NCBI RefSeq assembly: GCF_045679555.1
Contig: NC_092120.1
Location: forward strand, 10,101,305 to 10,165,304
From: Salvelinus alpinus
Taxonomy: Eukaryota; Chordata; Actinopteri; Salmoniformes; Salmonidae
Length of the DNA: 64,000 nucleotides
Direction of reading: 5' to 3'
Shown here: piece after piece, positions 54,052 to 64,000 of the stretch
Layout: the number at the start of each line of letters is the position of its first letter
How positions within the stretch are numbered: the first letter of the stretch is position 1
Translations under genes and position numbers: made by a program
Notes under the pieces: generated by a model
Seen by the model: the letters and a program-made list of their open reading frames with translations, nothing else
The model's database searches: none
Told to the model about the DNA's origin: nothing

Positions 54052-54293
54052 ATCTTTATATTTATTTATTGAACCTTTATTTAACTAGGCAAGTCAGTTA
54101 AGAACAAATTCTTATTTACAAATGACGGCCTACCCCAGTCAAACCCAGACGACGCTGGGCCAATTGTGCGCCGCCCTATGGGATTCCCAATCACGGCGGG
54201 ATGTGATGCAGCCTGGATTCGAACCAGGTACTGGAGTGACGCCTCTTGCACTGACATACAGTGCCTTAGACCGCTGTGCCACTTGGGGAAATT
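54052..54293 (-). mobile_element. tRNA-derived SINE, second head type
   Basis: On the minus strand it begins CCCCAAGTGGCACAGCGGTC, a tRNA-like A-box region, then CCTGGTTCGAATCCAGG as the B-box. The tail complement AACTAGGCAAGTCAGTTAAG is at 54083-54102. Confidence 0.92.
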
Positions 54294-55727
54294 ATTGTTT
54301 TTAGGATTTTCGAAATACTTTCAATATTATTCATTTCCATGTCGGCTCTGCGCCTGGAAATGCCCCTGTCCGGAGCAAAGGATACCCATTTCAAACTCTA
54401 AAAAAAAAAGTGTTTAATTTAAATTTAAAAAATCTCTCTCAAAACTGTGATTCTTAAAAGATGTGTCCGAGGATTTTGTCAACTCCGTCAGATTTCTCTA
54501 AAATCCTAAATTAAAATCAGGAATGAGCAAGATCAGCATAAGGACCCCTTATTCATATCCTCATTACATGTAGTGCAACAAGAAGTTGTTATCAACTTTT
54601 GACAGGTTTAAACAAACAATATTGGAATCACCATGGTCAAAACCATAAACTGTCAACTGCATCTGCCTGAAACTCACTTAGTTAGGTTTTAGAATCATAA
54701 AGCAACTGTTAAAAAACAAAATTGATACTGTCTGTGTATACCACTTGAATAAAGACGAAACATGTACTATTTTTGTCAACTCCGTAAAACAAATTCCATC
54801 AGAATGCCTGAAGATCTGATAAAACAACCATTCTTAATAGGGTATTTTCAAATGAATAATTTTCTGTATTTTACAAATGTATTTAAATTTTCTACAAATT
54901 AAAAAAGTTAAGAGAAACAAATATGTCTGTCTTGGGTATCTGTTGTCAACTCCGTCAATGATTGAAGTCAATATTTTTCCTGGTCAATATTCTGATTAAA
55001 TATTGTTCGAACCTTGAGGGGCCCACTAAACTACGCAACTGGTATTCCAATGTCGTCGTGGAATGAGGCGTTTGCAGGATTTATGTATGCTGAATACTCA
55101 AGCAGAAACACGATAAATGCGCATAATGCATTTTCCTAATCCACAAAGTAAAATGAATGGACAACACAGTATATGAGATGGCCAATGTAGAGAAATGCGT
55201 TCTAATGAAAAGCGTGATGCACGCGCAGTGCAACGTGAAATATCCTTGATCAATGTCCGCGCTGGCAACATATTTTAACATGTTGGACTAGGGGCAGGGA
55301 GCACCAGGCAATGTAGTATAACTACCAACCTTTAATTGCTTTAAAATCCGTTGTACCATATACATTTGGGTCAGTGCTTGGTACCACTCATTGGATCACG
55401 ACAATAGCCTAACGTTACACACAGAAATAGCCTAACGTTACACACCAACCTTACTGTTGTATCGCTTCGCACATTAGCCGGTTAGCGAAGCACTACGGCC
55501 ACAGATACGTTCGTATAATGGCTAACAACTATTATTGTGGGTTTCGAATAAAACAAATCGACAGAGGATTTGGGTTTGAGTTGTCACCGCTGGCGCACCA
55601 TACCTGAATTGTGTGACATTAATCCAAAGCAGATGCAAGCATTCGCTAGCTAACGTTACTTAGCTTCCTAGATAGCTAACAAAATATTGTTGGGACACTA
55701 CCACTTTTTAACTAGCAATCTATTTAC
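54294..55727. other. Intronic sequence with a recurring GTCAACTCCGT motif
   Basis: GTCAACTCCGT occurs at about 54478, 54776 and 54945 within AT-rich sequence. This may be a decayed repeat. No coding exon was recognised. Confidence 0.45.
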
Positions 55728-55980
55728 CTTGTAATCCTTGCTGGCAGTTCCGATTGCTCACTTTGGATATCATCCTGCTTAGGTCATATTTAGACATTTA
55801 ACGTCCATGTTTGCGGTCGTGTGCACCATAGAGTAGGTTTCTAATTCTGAGCCAGCGCAGATGTCTGTCGTATCAGTCCGCTTCTTGCTGGCCGGGAGGT
55901 TAGCTGCCAACAGCTCATGCGGTCGAGATGGGAAACTAAAACACTGTCGTACTTCCAGTGCCACAGACCGAAAGAGCTCT
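55728..55980 (-). other. dennd4b: Candidate non-coding first exon of dennd4b
   Basis: On the minus strand this segment ends in AAG followed by gtaaat at 55727, a good donor. It is the only promoter-proximal-looking exon I could find upstream of the 37384 acceptor. No long coding frame joins it to the known exons, so it would be 5' UTR. The start near 55980 is a guess because no TATA box was seen. It could instead be the first exon of an unrelated transcript. Confidence 0.35.
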
Positions 55981-56198
55981 CAGAACACAGAAAATTGCGC
56001 TACTATTTCACTAATACATACAAACTAGTTAATTTGTGAAACTCCCTGCCGTCTATTGTTATGCATTTAAAAACATGTTTGCTGTGGTAATATTCATTAT
56101 AAAACTAGAGGAAAGGAAATTGCGAGAGTAAAAACAATTGGTGGACACCCCCGCGTGCATGCAGCTGTTGGGTTTTGTTTACAGCGGTCACTGTACTG
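55981..56198. other. Presumed dennd4b promoter-side DNA up to the Harbinger insertion
   Basis: About 220 bp separate the candidate first exon from the transposon end. No TATA box or clear initiator was recognised. Confidence 0.3.
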
Positions 56199-57326
56199 GG
56201 GCCTGTTGCACAAAACTAGGATAAGGGATTAAGCCAGGATATCTTGGTGATCCTGGCTCAATTGATCCGTAATCCGGTTGCACTAAAGATGGATAGGGGG
56301 CAGGAGGATATGTTATGGTATAAATTACCATGGAGATTTATTCTGTGGAGCTAGCCTGCTCCAGACCAGGCTAAATTCCAGGATCTATTTAATCTCATCC
56401 CTAATGTCAGTCAGCAGTCACCACAAATGGAAACCAATAGTTATTTCACTGCTCACTATACATTGTTATCACATATAACTAGACCCACTGTTATTATTTA
56501 AACGTTTGTGATCATTAATTTCAATGATTTTGGATAAAAAATGATTTTTAGATGATGTTGCTATCATTAGATAATTTACAGTTTCCCATAGACTATAAGG
56601 CTATATATAAAATGATAGAATATTAGGGCCACAGAGGGGAAAAAAACACAAGTCATAATATTGTAACCAGTTGTTTTAAAGGAGGACAGTTGTTAAAATG
56701 ACAGATGTGGGGCATTTCGTGAAATTGTACTTCAGTATGGTTTCATAAACAAAGACATGCTGATGTGCCAGAATATTAAGTATCACATTGTCATAAGTAT
56801 CAAAACTGTAAAAACAATATGTAGCTTTTCTGCAGAAAGAACCAGCCTCATAAATTTATGACTTTATCCTTTTTCTTCAGTGTGGCCCTAGTACTCTGTC
56901 ATATAAACAAATACACATTCCATATGAATATAAAAACACAATGTGTAACATTATGTTCCTTTATTGAATAAGGACAAAACAAAGCAGGTAAACCATCAGC
57001 TCCTTTCGAAACTGAAGTCACAGTGACTCTACAAGATGGAAAGCACAGAATCCAAGCATATTATACAAAATGATACATACACATTCAAAGGTCTGTATAT
57101 AACACACCCTGCATGTCTGCACACTAAAATAAATGCAGGACAAATCCATACACATCAACTGAACAGACAAATGAATGGATGCAGTAGCCTCCCTGCAGCC
57201 TTGTATTACACACAGTATACCGCACAAACATCATAAGAGGCCAAATTCGTCAAAAAACGAACCCAAAAAAACCCAAATTCCTCTGCCACCGCAGGACATA
57301 TTTAACCAAAATTGAAAGCACACATA

Positions 57327-58616
57327 CTAACTAAAATAATTCAACACATATTGGTCCCTCAGCAGCCGACCACTGTCGTCATCAGGGAAGATTGCCGGAT
57401 TGTCCCAGTCCATGGCTGGTGGCACTCTGGGGGCCCTCTCCTTCCTCAGGCAGGCCACATTGTGGAGGACAGCACAAGCCACAGTAATATCACATGCCCT
57501 AACAGGGCTGACCCTTAATTTGTGAAGGCAGTGAAAGCGTGCCTTCAGGAGGCCAAAGGTCATTTCAACTCTGGCCCTGGTCCTGGCATGGGCATGGTTG
57601 TAGGCCTGCTGTGCTTCCTGGGGGTCTGTGAAAGGTGTCAGGAGAAAAGGCTGGCAGCCATACCCCCTGTCTCCCAGCAACACACCAGAGAATTCACCTG
57701 TCAACACAAAATCTCATCATTACTACCTCATAAACACAGTGATATTCTTGACACAGCCATGATGGTTATAAATAGGGGTTGTGTGGCTTACCTTGTGATA
57801 GGCACTGATAGATTTCAGAGGCCCGAAAGATTCTGGAGTCATGACTGAGCCAGGCCATTTTGCCACAACATTGCTGATCACACAGTCAACATTGCAGACC
57901 ATCTGAAATCATAAGATGAGGAATATTACACCAATCAATGCACATCACTGGCAATGCAGAGTGTTCGTCAATGGACAATATCAAAAAGTTATGTTCACCT
58001 GAACATTAATGCTGTGAAAGGATTTCCTATTCACAAAATCGGCCTCATGGGCACCTGAGGGGGCTTTTATCCTTATGTGTGTGCAGTCCACTGCACCAAT
58101 GACATTGGGGAAACCTGTCACACAAAGTAATGAGTATCCTACTATGTGTTAACAGTTGTCCTGTAATTTGTAGATCCTCTTACCTGCAATCCTATAGAAC
58201 TCCTCTTTGATGTCACAGAGTCTTCTGTGGCCAGGGAAGGAGATGAAGACATCTGCTAATGCTTTGATAGCCAGACACACACTCCTTATTGTGCGGCAAA
58301 TTGTGGCCTTGTTCAGCTGTTCTGCATCCCCCACTGAGTACAGGAAGGCTCCACTAGCAAAAAAGCGCAAGGCCACACAAACCATTTGCTCCACACTCAG
58401 TGCATGGCTCCGTGCAGTGCGGTGCTTAATCCTGGGACCCAGTAGTCTGCATAGATACCTGATGCCATCTGCAGAAAACCTGTATCTTTCATATAGATGG
58501 TCATCAGGGAAGGCCAGTGGGTCCAACCGGTCCCTGAAGACCCTTTCTCGCCTGAAGGCTCTCCTCAGCACAAGTGCTTCTTCATCCACCACATCTCGCA
58601 CGAATGGGCATGCCAT
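57327..58616 (-). pseudogene. HARBI1-like Harbinger transposase with a one-base lesion
   Basis: DDE nuclease that would cut and rejoin the transposon. Exons: 58616-58184, 58114-57999, 57902-57792, 57697-57327. Exon 1 has YRFSADGIRYLCRLLGPRI, an N-terminal DNA-binding region. Exon 2 has [17 protein letters not shown] with the first catalytic Asp. Exon 3 begins NVDCVISNVVAKWPGSV. Exon 4 has LLGDRGYGCQPFL with the third catalytic Asp, then ARVEMTFGLLKARF and the C-terminus DQYVLNYFS. Exon 3 is 111 bases, but the flanking phases need 112. The frame slips just after GSV, at about 57840, where the HDS motif with the second catalytic Asp would be, and a stop soon follows in exon 4. It would be about 343 residues if whole, near HARBI1 size. 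A sequencing error is possible. Confidence 0.85.
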
Positions 58617-58836
58617 TGTCAGAGCAGAAAGGAACACACAATTTTGGGCCTTCATATAGGCTAGTGGCCACACCTGGTGCTGGGGGGGTGGGCAAAAGAG
58701 GGCGATGCCTTATAACGATGACTTGGTTGTACTGATTGCTGGGAAAATAAAAAAAACCTTAGAAAGATGCCACCGTCCTGTGTGCTCACAATAAGAGCTC
58801 ATATGTCATGGCTCACTTGACTTTACGAGAATATAC

Positions 58837-59976
58837 CTAATTTTTATTTTGAGCTGTGTCATCTTCTTGGAGCTGGGGGAGGAAAGAAAAATAATGATTA
58901 ATACATTTGTGTTACAGTTAGCATACAGTGTACATTGAAGGCATATCTCACCTCCCTCTCAAGTTTTTTTATTTCAAGGTCCAGTTTCCTAATTGTCCTC
59001 TTTTTTATTTCGGACTCCAGTGCAAGATTTTCCATCTTTTTCTTCTTGTACTGAATGTCTATGTCTGCCAGTTCTATTTGGCGCCGGAGGTGGTTGCCAT
59101 ACAACTTTCTGATAGCTTGTGAGCTCTGTGAACACAATACAATTAGCGCAGCTGGAATTTGGCAGGATGTGGTGTCCTTTTATTAATACGCACTATGTTG
59201 CCAGGCTGGTTTTCCCACTGTATAGCATCTGGGTCCTGTAAAAGAAATTAGATTTTTTGATTTTGATGAGGACTCCTCACCATTGTAGAGTAAATAGTAC
59301 TTTCACAGTCTTAACATGATACCTCATGCCTTCTGGAATCCAGAGAGATGGTCTCCTCCTCATCATCGTCTCCATCATGTGCTGTTGCTGCTGCACTGGG
59401 GCCTTCACCCTATCACATTTAATCGGATTCATATTGAAGCTAGTAGACAAGACATGCCAGGCCTACAGTATGCCTTTGATGGAGTACTCACTGGATCAGC
59501 ATCGTCTGGTGCTTGTGCTGGTGGCTCTAACAGGAACACAGTGCTGCCAGACACTGCAAGGCAATAGGTAAACCAAAGTCAGACAGTCCAAATTGATTCA
59601 ATATGAATGTGGTTGTATCCCATGTAGAGATGGAAGGACATACCTTGAATGAAGCGGGTGGCATCTTGGGAGGAACCTATGCTCGTCTCTTTCCCCCCAG
59701 GGATCCCCTCTAAGACGGGCCTGCCTTTATTTAGCTCCAAGGCCATGTCCTCTGCTGGGGTAAGGTCAGCCTTTGGTGACCCACCACCCGTGCCTTGTCT
59801 GTGGGTATTCTTTTTCACTGCTAAAACAGTACAGACAATGTGTGAGCAGGCACCTTCTGGGTACAATATATGCTTGTGCTTTGTTAAATATTAGTCAGGG
59901 ACCATACCATTCTGCAGAATGTTCTTGTATTTGATTTTGACCTGCTGCCATGTCCGTTTTGGCCCGTTCATGTTTA

Positions 59977-60010
<34 letters not shown>

Positions 60011-60429
60011 TTAATGGAGTCACACTGCAAAAAATTACTTGGTATTTTTGTCTTGTTTTCAGTAAAAATATCAAAAAATTTATCATAGCTTTATACAGTG
60101 TGATGGAGTTACTTTACACAATTTCACTCATATCTGCAGTGCATTTCAATTAAAAATTTAACCGTTTCATAATTACAGTACAACTGCATTTTTGGAGATG
60201 TGAATTAAATATTTGAATTGTAATTGTGATGTTTCAGCGGAGCGGTGAGTGTGTAATTGTGCACTACTTACGCATTCAGGCGGTCTGCAATACTTTGCCA
60301 CGCTTTTTCTCTTTGCTTTATCACTGTGGCGGTGTTGCCTTTCTTCTTAATTATATCTTTTACCTCCTCGTATGCCTCCATGAGGATTTGTGCTTCCGAC
60401 GGGGAAAAGTACGCGGCTCTAGTTGCCAT
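58837..60429 (-). CDS. Harbinger Myb/SANT-like DNA-binding protein, intact
   Basis: In Harbinger elements this partner protein binds DNA and helps bring the transposase to the nucleus. Exons: 60429-60272, 59978-59908, 59820-59644, 59553-59492, 59409-59323, 59235-59194, 59125-58952, 58872-58837. All have GT-AG borders and matching phases, giving 268 residues with no stop or frameshift. Residues 1-76 form the Myb/SANT-like domain (YFSPSEAQILMEAYEEVKDI, KQREKAWQSIADRLNA, KRTWQQVKIKYKNIL, with Trp residues in the expected helices). The middle is acidic and low-complexity (DGDDDEEETISLDS). Residues about 199-256 are a Lys/Glu-rich coiled coil (IELADIDIQYKKKKMENLAL). The short last exon, ending in TAG, is inferred from phase and a CCCCCAG acceptor. 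A CA microsatellite sits in the first intron. Confidence 0.85.
59980..60011. repeat. (CA)n microsatellite in the Harbinger Myb gene intron
   Basis: An ACACAC tract of about 30 bp at the acceptor side of the first intron. Confidence 0.9.
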
Positions 60430-60656
60430 GGTAAATCAGTTAATCTGTGATCTGTGGCGGGGTCTATTTGAGTGAGCCGTGAGCGCGCACCTATCCAGGA
60501 TTGGTTTCACCTGGCTTAATGAATCCGTGTCTGCTCATCCTGGCTTGGTCTTTGTGCAACCAATTAAGCCTGGACGCACATGTTTTGGCTTCATTGAGCT
60601 CAGCTGAGTCATTTATCCCGGATGTCTTAATTCTACTTTTGTGCAACAGGCCCCTG

Positions 60657-61675
60657 GAGACCAGTGAATCTGTTATGACAACCCGGATAATAATAATACA
60701 GTCTTTGACAGGATTTTTTCTATGCTTTATTTTTTGTAAAATGATGTGATGGTACAAATATTTTCTTGTTAGGTTTAAGATGCACAGTGGTTTAGGAATA
60801 TTATTTACAACATCGATGGGTTCCCTGGATATTATACATTTAAATGTAATTACTCTGAAAACGCAAAATACATATGATTTTGACCATAAACATGAAGCAA
60901 AAATGTTCACTACAACCGTAAAATACACTGAACAATAACACAGCAATTAATATGGCCATCTGACTGATCCCTATCACACAACTTCACTGTTCAACAGCAG
61001 CCCCTACTGGCAGTGTTATTGCCGTGCATGGTCTTCAACTACAACGTTAACGTTATTACATAACAGACAGATGCTGAGATCAATGAAGTTGTAAGCGCAG
61101 CCTCTTTGTGGTACTAAAAATCAGAAATGAAACCTCAGGTTCGTTCAGCCGTTCCTATGGAGGAAATTAATGTAGTTTGGGGATAAACGCCGCAAATAAG
61201 GTCCGAGGTTAACACATGCTTTGATGATTTTCTATGCTTTGTTCAACGAGATATGTCTATGAACATGACCTTTATGAATTATGAAGCCTTTATGTGCTTA
61301 TTTTGATTACACAAATGCTTCAAAATAAACAAAAAAGTAACTTTAGGTGATAGATGATCTCATAGAACAAAACAAAGCCTGTGTTCTACACACAGACCTT
61401 ATTTTTTGTGTTTATCAAAACAAACCCCAAAATAATTTCTCCATAGCCTAGCTCTGTTAGTGCCTACAAAACGACCACATTACTATTGCTTTCTATAGGC
61501 ATGACAGCTGAAGCATCAAATTGCAGCTGTGAAGAATTGCCAAGATGTGAGACAAATTCACTTAGTATAACTAACTAATACAGAGGGGGAAAACATGAGC
61601 AAATATTGCTCCTTTTCGCAGTAAAAAAAAACTGCAGTGAACATACTCAAACTTTTGGATAAACATGGTAATTTT
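60657..61675. other. No gene recognised
   Basis: Anonymous AT-rich DNA outside the Harbinger element. Confidence 0.45.
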
Positions 61676-61900
61676 GGGCTCCCCAGTGGCACAGCGGTCT
61701 AAGGCACTGCTTCACAGTGCTTGAGGCATCACTACAGACCCTGGTTTGATTCCAGGCTGTATCATAACCGGCCGTGATGGGGAGTCCCTTAGGGCAGCAC
61801 ACAATTGGCTCAGCGTCGTCCGGGTTTGGCCAGGGTAGGCCGTCATTGTAAATAAGAATTTGTTCTTAACTGACTTGCTTAGTTAAATAAAAAAAGTTTA
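61676..61900 (+). mobile_element. tRNA-derived SINE
   Basis: Head GGGCTCCCCAGTGGCACAGC with A-box, B-box in CCTGGTTTGATTCCAGG, body GATGGGGAGTCCCTTAGGGC, and tail TTCTTAACTGACTTGCTTAG then TTAAATAAAAAAAG. It is the same family as the minus-strand copy near 54100. Confidence 0.92.
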
Positions 61901-61904
61901 AAAA

Positions 61905-64000
61905 ATATATATATATAATAATTACCTGAAGAAAAGTGACCGATATTTCTCTGAGGCATTGCGTAACATTGTCAAAGATTCTAAATCAAACAACTGGTAG
62001 AGCAAACATGCTTCACCCTGGACTAATCAAGCAGGACAACCAATGGCGGGCGTGTTCTTGTGTTTTCAAATGACAAAGTGCAGAATAACAGTAAAATGAC
62101 ATTCTCTGCATTTCAAGTCTGTTCTCACGCCAGGTGAAGATAGAGATCATATAATCATCACACCTCTCGAGTCAACTGCCAGCGCTGACCCTGAAATGAA
62201 CTGGTACTTCATCAGAATACCCTTCAGATCCAATCCAAAATATACTAGCCACACTTACATGATTCCTTCTAAACAGACAAGACATTTCATCCACTCTCAA
62301 ATTAAAAAAGGCCTCATTCAAATCTCCATTAAATAGCCTATCAATTCAAATATCACTTCAAAATAATATTTTCAGTTTTGGTTGGGAATGGTCCACAGTG
62401 CAGAACTAAACCAAATCAGAAATACAGGAAACCTGCCACAGAAAATAGGGAACACAGGACTAAGAAATGCAGAAAAACTTGTAACACTTAAATATGATTT
62501 TCACACTAACTTTTATTTTATTTTTTATACCTCCTCATTTATGGCTAAATTGGAAATGCATTATTATGACTCTTCAAAACGACTTGTGGTCTTACCAACA
62601 CCACCAGCCTAGTAAGAAGCAAGATATACACGAGGCACAAAGTTGGCTCACAGTGGTAAAAGGGGACTTTGCAAACCCACACTATTACTGTTGGCTAGGG
62701 GGCAGTAGTGAATGGGTTTTACCATAGGTTTGATACTCAAACCACTTCAACCACCACTCCTGTCAAAACAGATTTGCATTTGGCTCATATGATCAGTGTA
62801 AAAGCAATATGGTTGAAATAAAGCATACCGGTAATTAGAGGTACTTCAATATCTGTCAATAAGGGGTTTAAATTCTATGTTAGCACAACTTCAGAACAGC
62901 ACTACTTCATTTTAGGATGATGTTTTACCAATCTATGATGTAACAGTTGCATACAGCTTTCTATATCCAAATTGCAACGCTTGTGTTTTATTAAGTCTGT
63001 CAAACATGGCCTCTTTCAGTCCACACTGGAAAGAAGGGCTGATTTCCATAATCTTTGTCATTATGAAAGTTAAACGATATTATCTCATGCGCTCTAACTT
63101 CCTGTTGCTGCCACACAATGTCAAACTTACAGTAGTCTTTAGACACCAATATCAAAAATTGTCACCAAAGCAAAATATGACCATTTAAAAACACAAAAAA
63201 TATTTTCGCTACAATAGTATGATTCAAATGTACTATATGAAAAATTGTATTTGACAACTCCCAGACAGTCACACAAGACATGCACAAGAACATTTTGCAT
63301 AGCAAATGGACTACATTGTTCAGAACCTGTTGCTTTTCAAATCATGCAACCAGTTTCAGGGTGTTGCGGAACCAAACAGCTTCTCTTCTTAAATATATTC
63401 TCAGTTATTTATATATTTATATACAAAGACATAGACCACCTTTAATTTAAAAAAATACAACTTAATAGTAATAACTACTTTGTTACATAAAAATATGTTA
63501 CTATAATCTGGCTATGGCCCTTGCTGTGGCAAGACAGGTGCAGCAGGTGGGAGGAGTTAGAGGTATCAATCACAGTGGCTAGGATTACCTGACTAAAACG
63601 GACACTAAAGCTCCAAGGCCTTAGGATAGTAGTAACAGTTACAATACATACTATGGCAAAATTTTTGCTATGCATTCGTCTACTTGGTTTTGGCCTTGCC
63701 GTTTCCCAATTACTCAATGATAAAACATACAACTCCAATTCATGTCATTGAAATGTATTGAGGGCTTTTGCCCCCTCTTTCTTTTTCATGTCAACAATGC
63801 CAATTCTCTTGATGGAAGGCAGACACTTTGTGAATAGTACACATTTAAAAACAAACAGTCCCTAGTTGCTTCAAAGGGAATGTGTAGAAGAGGGTAGGTC
63901 TAAGATCTAAGGGGGAGCTAGCAGGATAGCAGGCACACAGGGGTGGTACATAGCAAAAGGTCCTCGGCTTAAACTTACAGAGAAGCTCCATGGTATAGAA
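61905..64000. other. No gene recognised
   Basis: AT-rich sequence, without exons or transposons I can name. It could be a 3' UTR of the next gene outside the window, but nothing here proves it. Confidence 0.4.

Larger units (their letters stand above)
56199..60653 (-). mobile_element. Full-length PIF/Harbinger transposon with CTG target duplication
   Basis: The 4,455-bp element starts GGGCCTGTTGCACAAAA and ends with its inverted copy TTTTGTGCAACAGGCCC. It is flanked on both sides by CTG (56196-56198 and 60654-60656), the 3-bp target duplication expected of Harbinger elements. Subterminal regions also mirror each other (CCAGGAT, GGCTTAAT, CCTGGCT motifs). It holds the two genes typical of animal Harbingers, both on the minus strand: a Myb/SANT-like DNA-binding protein first, then a HARBI1-like DDE nuclease. 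Confidence 0.95.

Noticed and set aside
61676-61900. Possible tRNA gene
   Set aside because: The A- and B-box-like motifs belong to a SINE head followed by the SINE body and tail.
63475-64000. Possible 3' UTR of a neighbouring gene
   Set aside because: In human, other genes flank DENND4B, but no coding exon or polyA arrangement in this stretch identifies one.

Overview
This window is vertebrate nuclear DNA, almost certainly from a salmonid fish. It carries a vertebrate multi-exon gene with canonical GT-AG introns. The rest is packed with repeats typical of salmonid genomes: several Tc1-like transposons, L2/Rex-type LINE fragments with TTTGAT-type 3' ends, and tRNA-derived SINEs sharing one LINE-like tail. 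There are no operons, ribosome binding sites or other prokaryotic signals.

The main host gene is DENND4B on the minus strand. I traced 26 coding exons from the ATG at 37364 to the TGA at 20209. Every splice phase agrees, giving 1,496 codons plus stop. The acceptor at 37384 falls 19 bases upstream of the ATG, so at least one upstream non-coding exon must exist. A good candidate is 55728 to about 55980, which ends in a clean donor and would make the first intron about 18 kb.

Inside DENND4B intron 4, on the opposite strand, lies a second multi-exon gene (about 33121-35421, polyA signal at 35563) that I do not recognise. It grew by tandem duplication of a block of about 470 bp holding two phase-0 exons: a 22-codon Arg/Ser/His-rich exon and a 42-codon exon. 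It ends in a charged, probably coiled-coil region. It is the best candidate here for something undescribed.

Layout: 1-7300 has no recognised gene but holds a 38-bp minisatellite (25 copies) and a long GT microsatellite. 7315-10600 holds two abutting Tc1 elements and a LINE. 10600-14000 is mostly anonymous, with one palindromic MITE. 14001-17037 is a Tc1 cluster. 17040-20208 is the DENND4B 3' flank or UTR. 20209-37383 is DENND4B, with transposons in its introns and the nested gene. 37384-55727 is the presumed first intron, full of nested LINEs and SINEs. 56199-60653 is a full-length PIF/Harbinger transposon with inverted ends, a CTG target duplication, an intact Myb-like accessory gene and a HARBI1-type transposase broken by one missing base. 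60654-64000 has one SINE and no recognised gene.

Exon models were built by reading splice sites and frames by eye and comparing with remembered family features. No alignment or database search was run.
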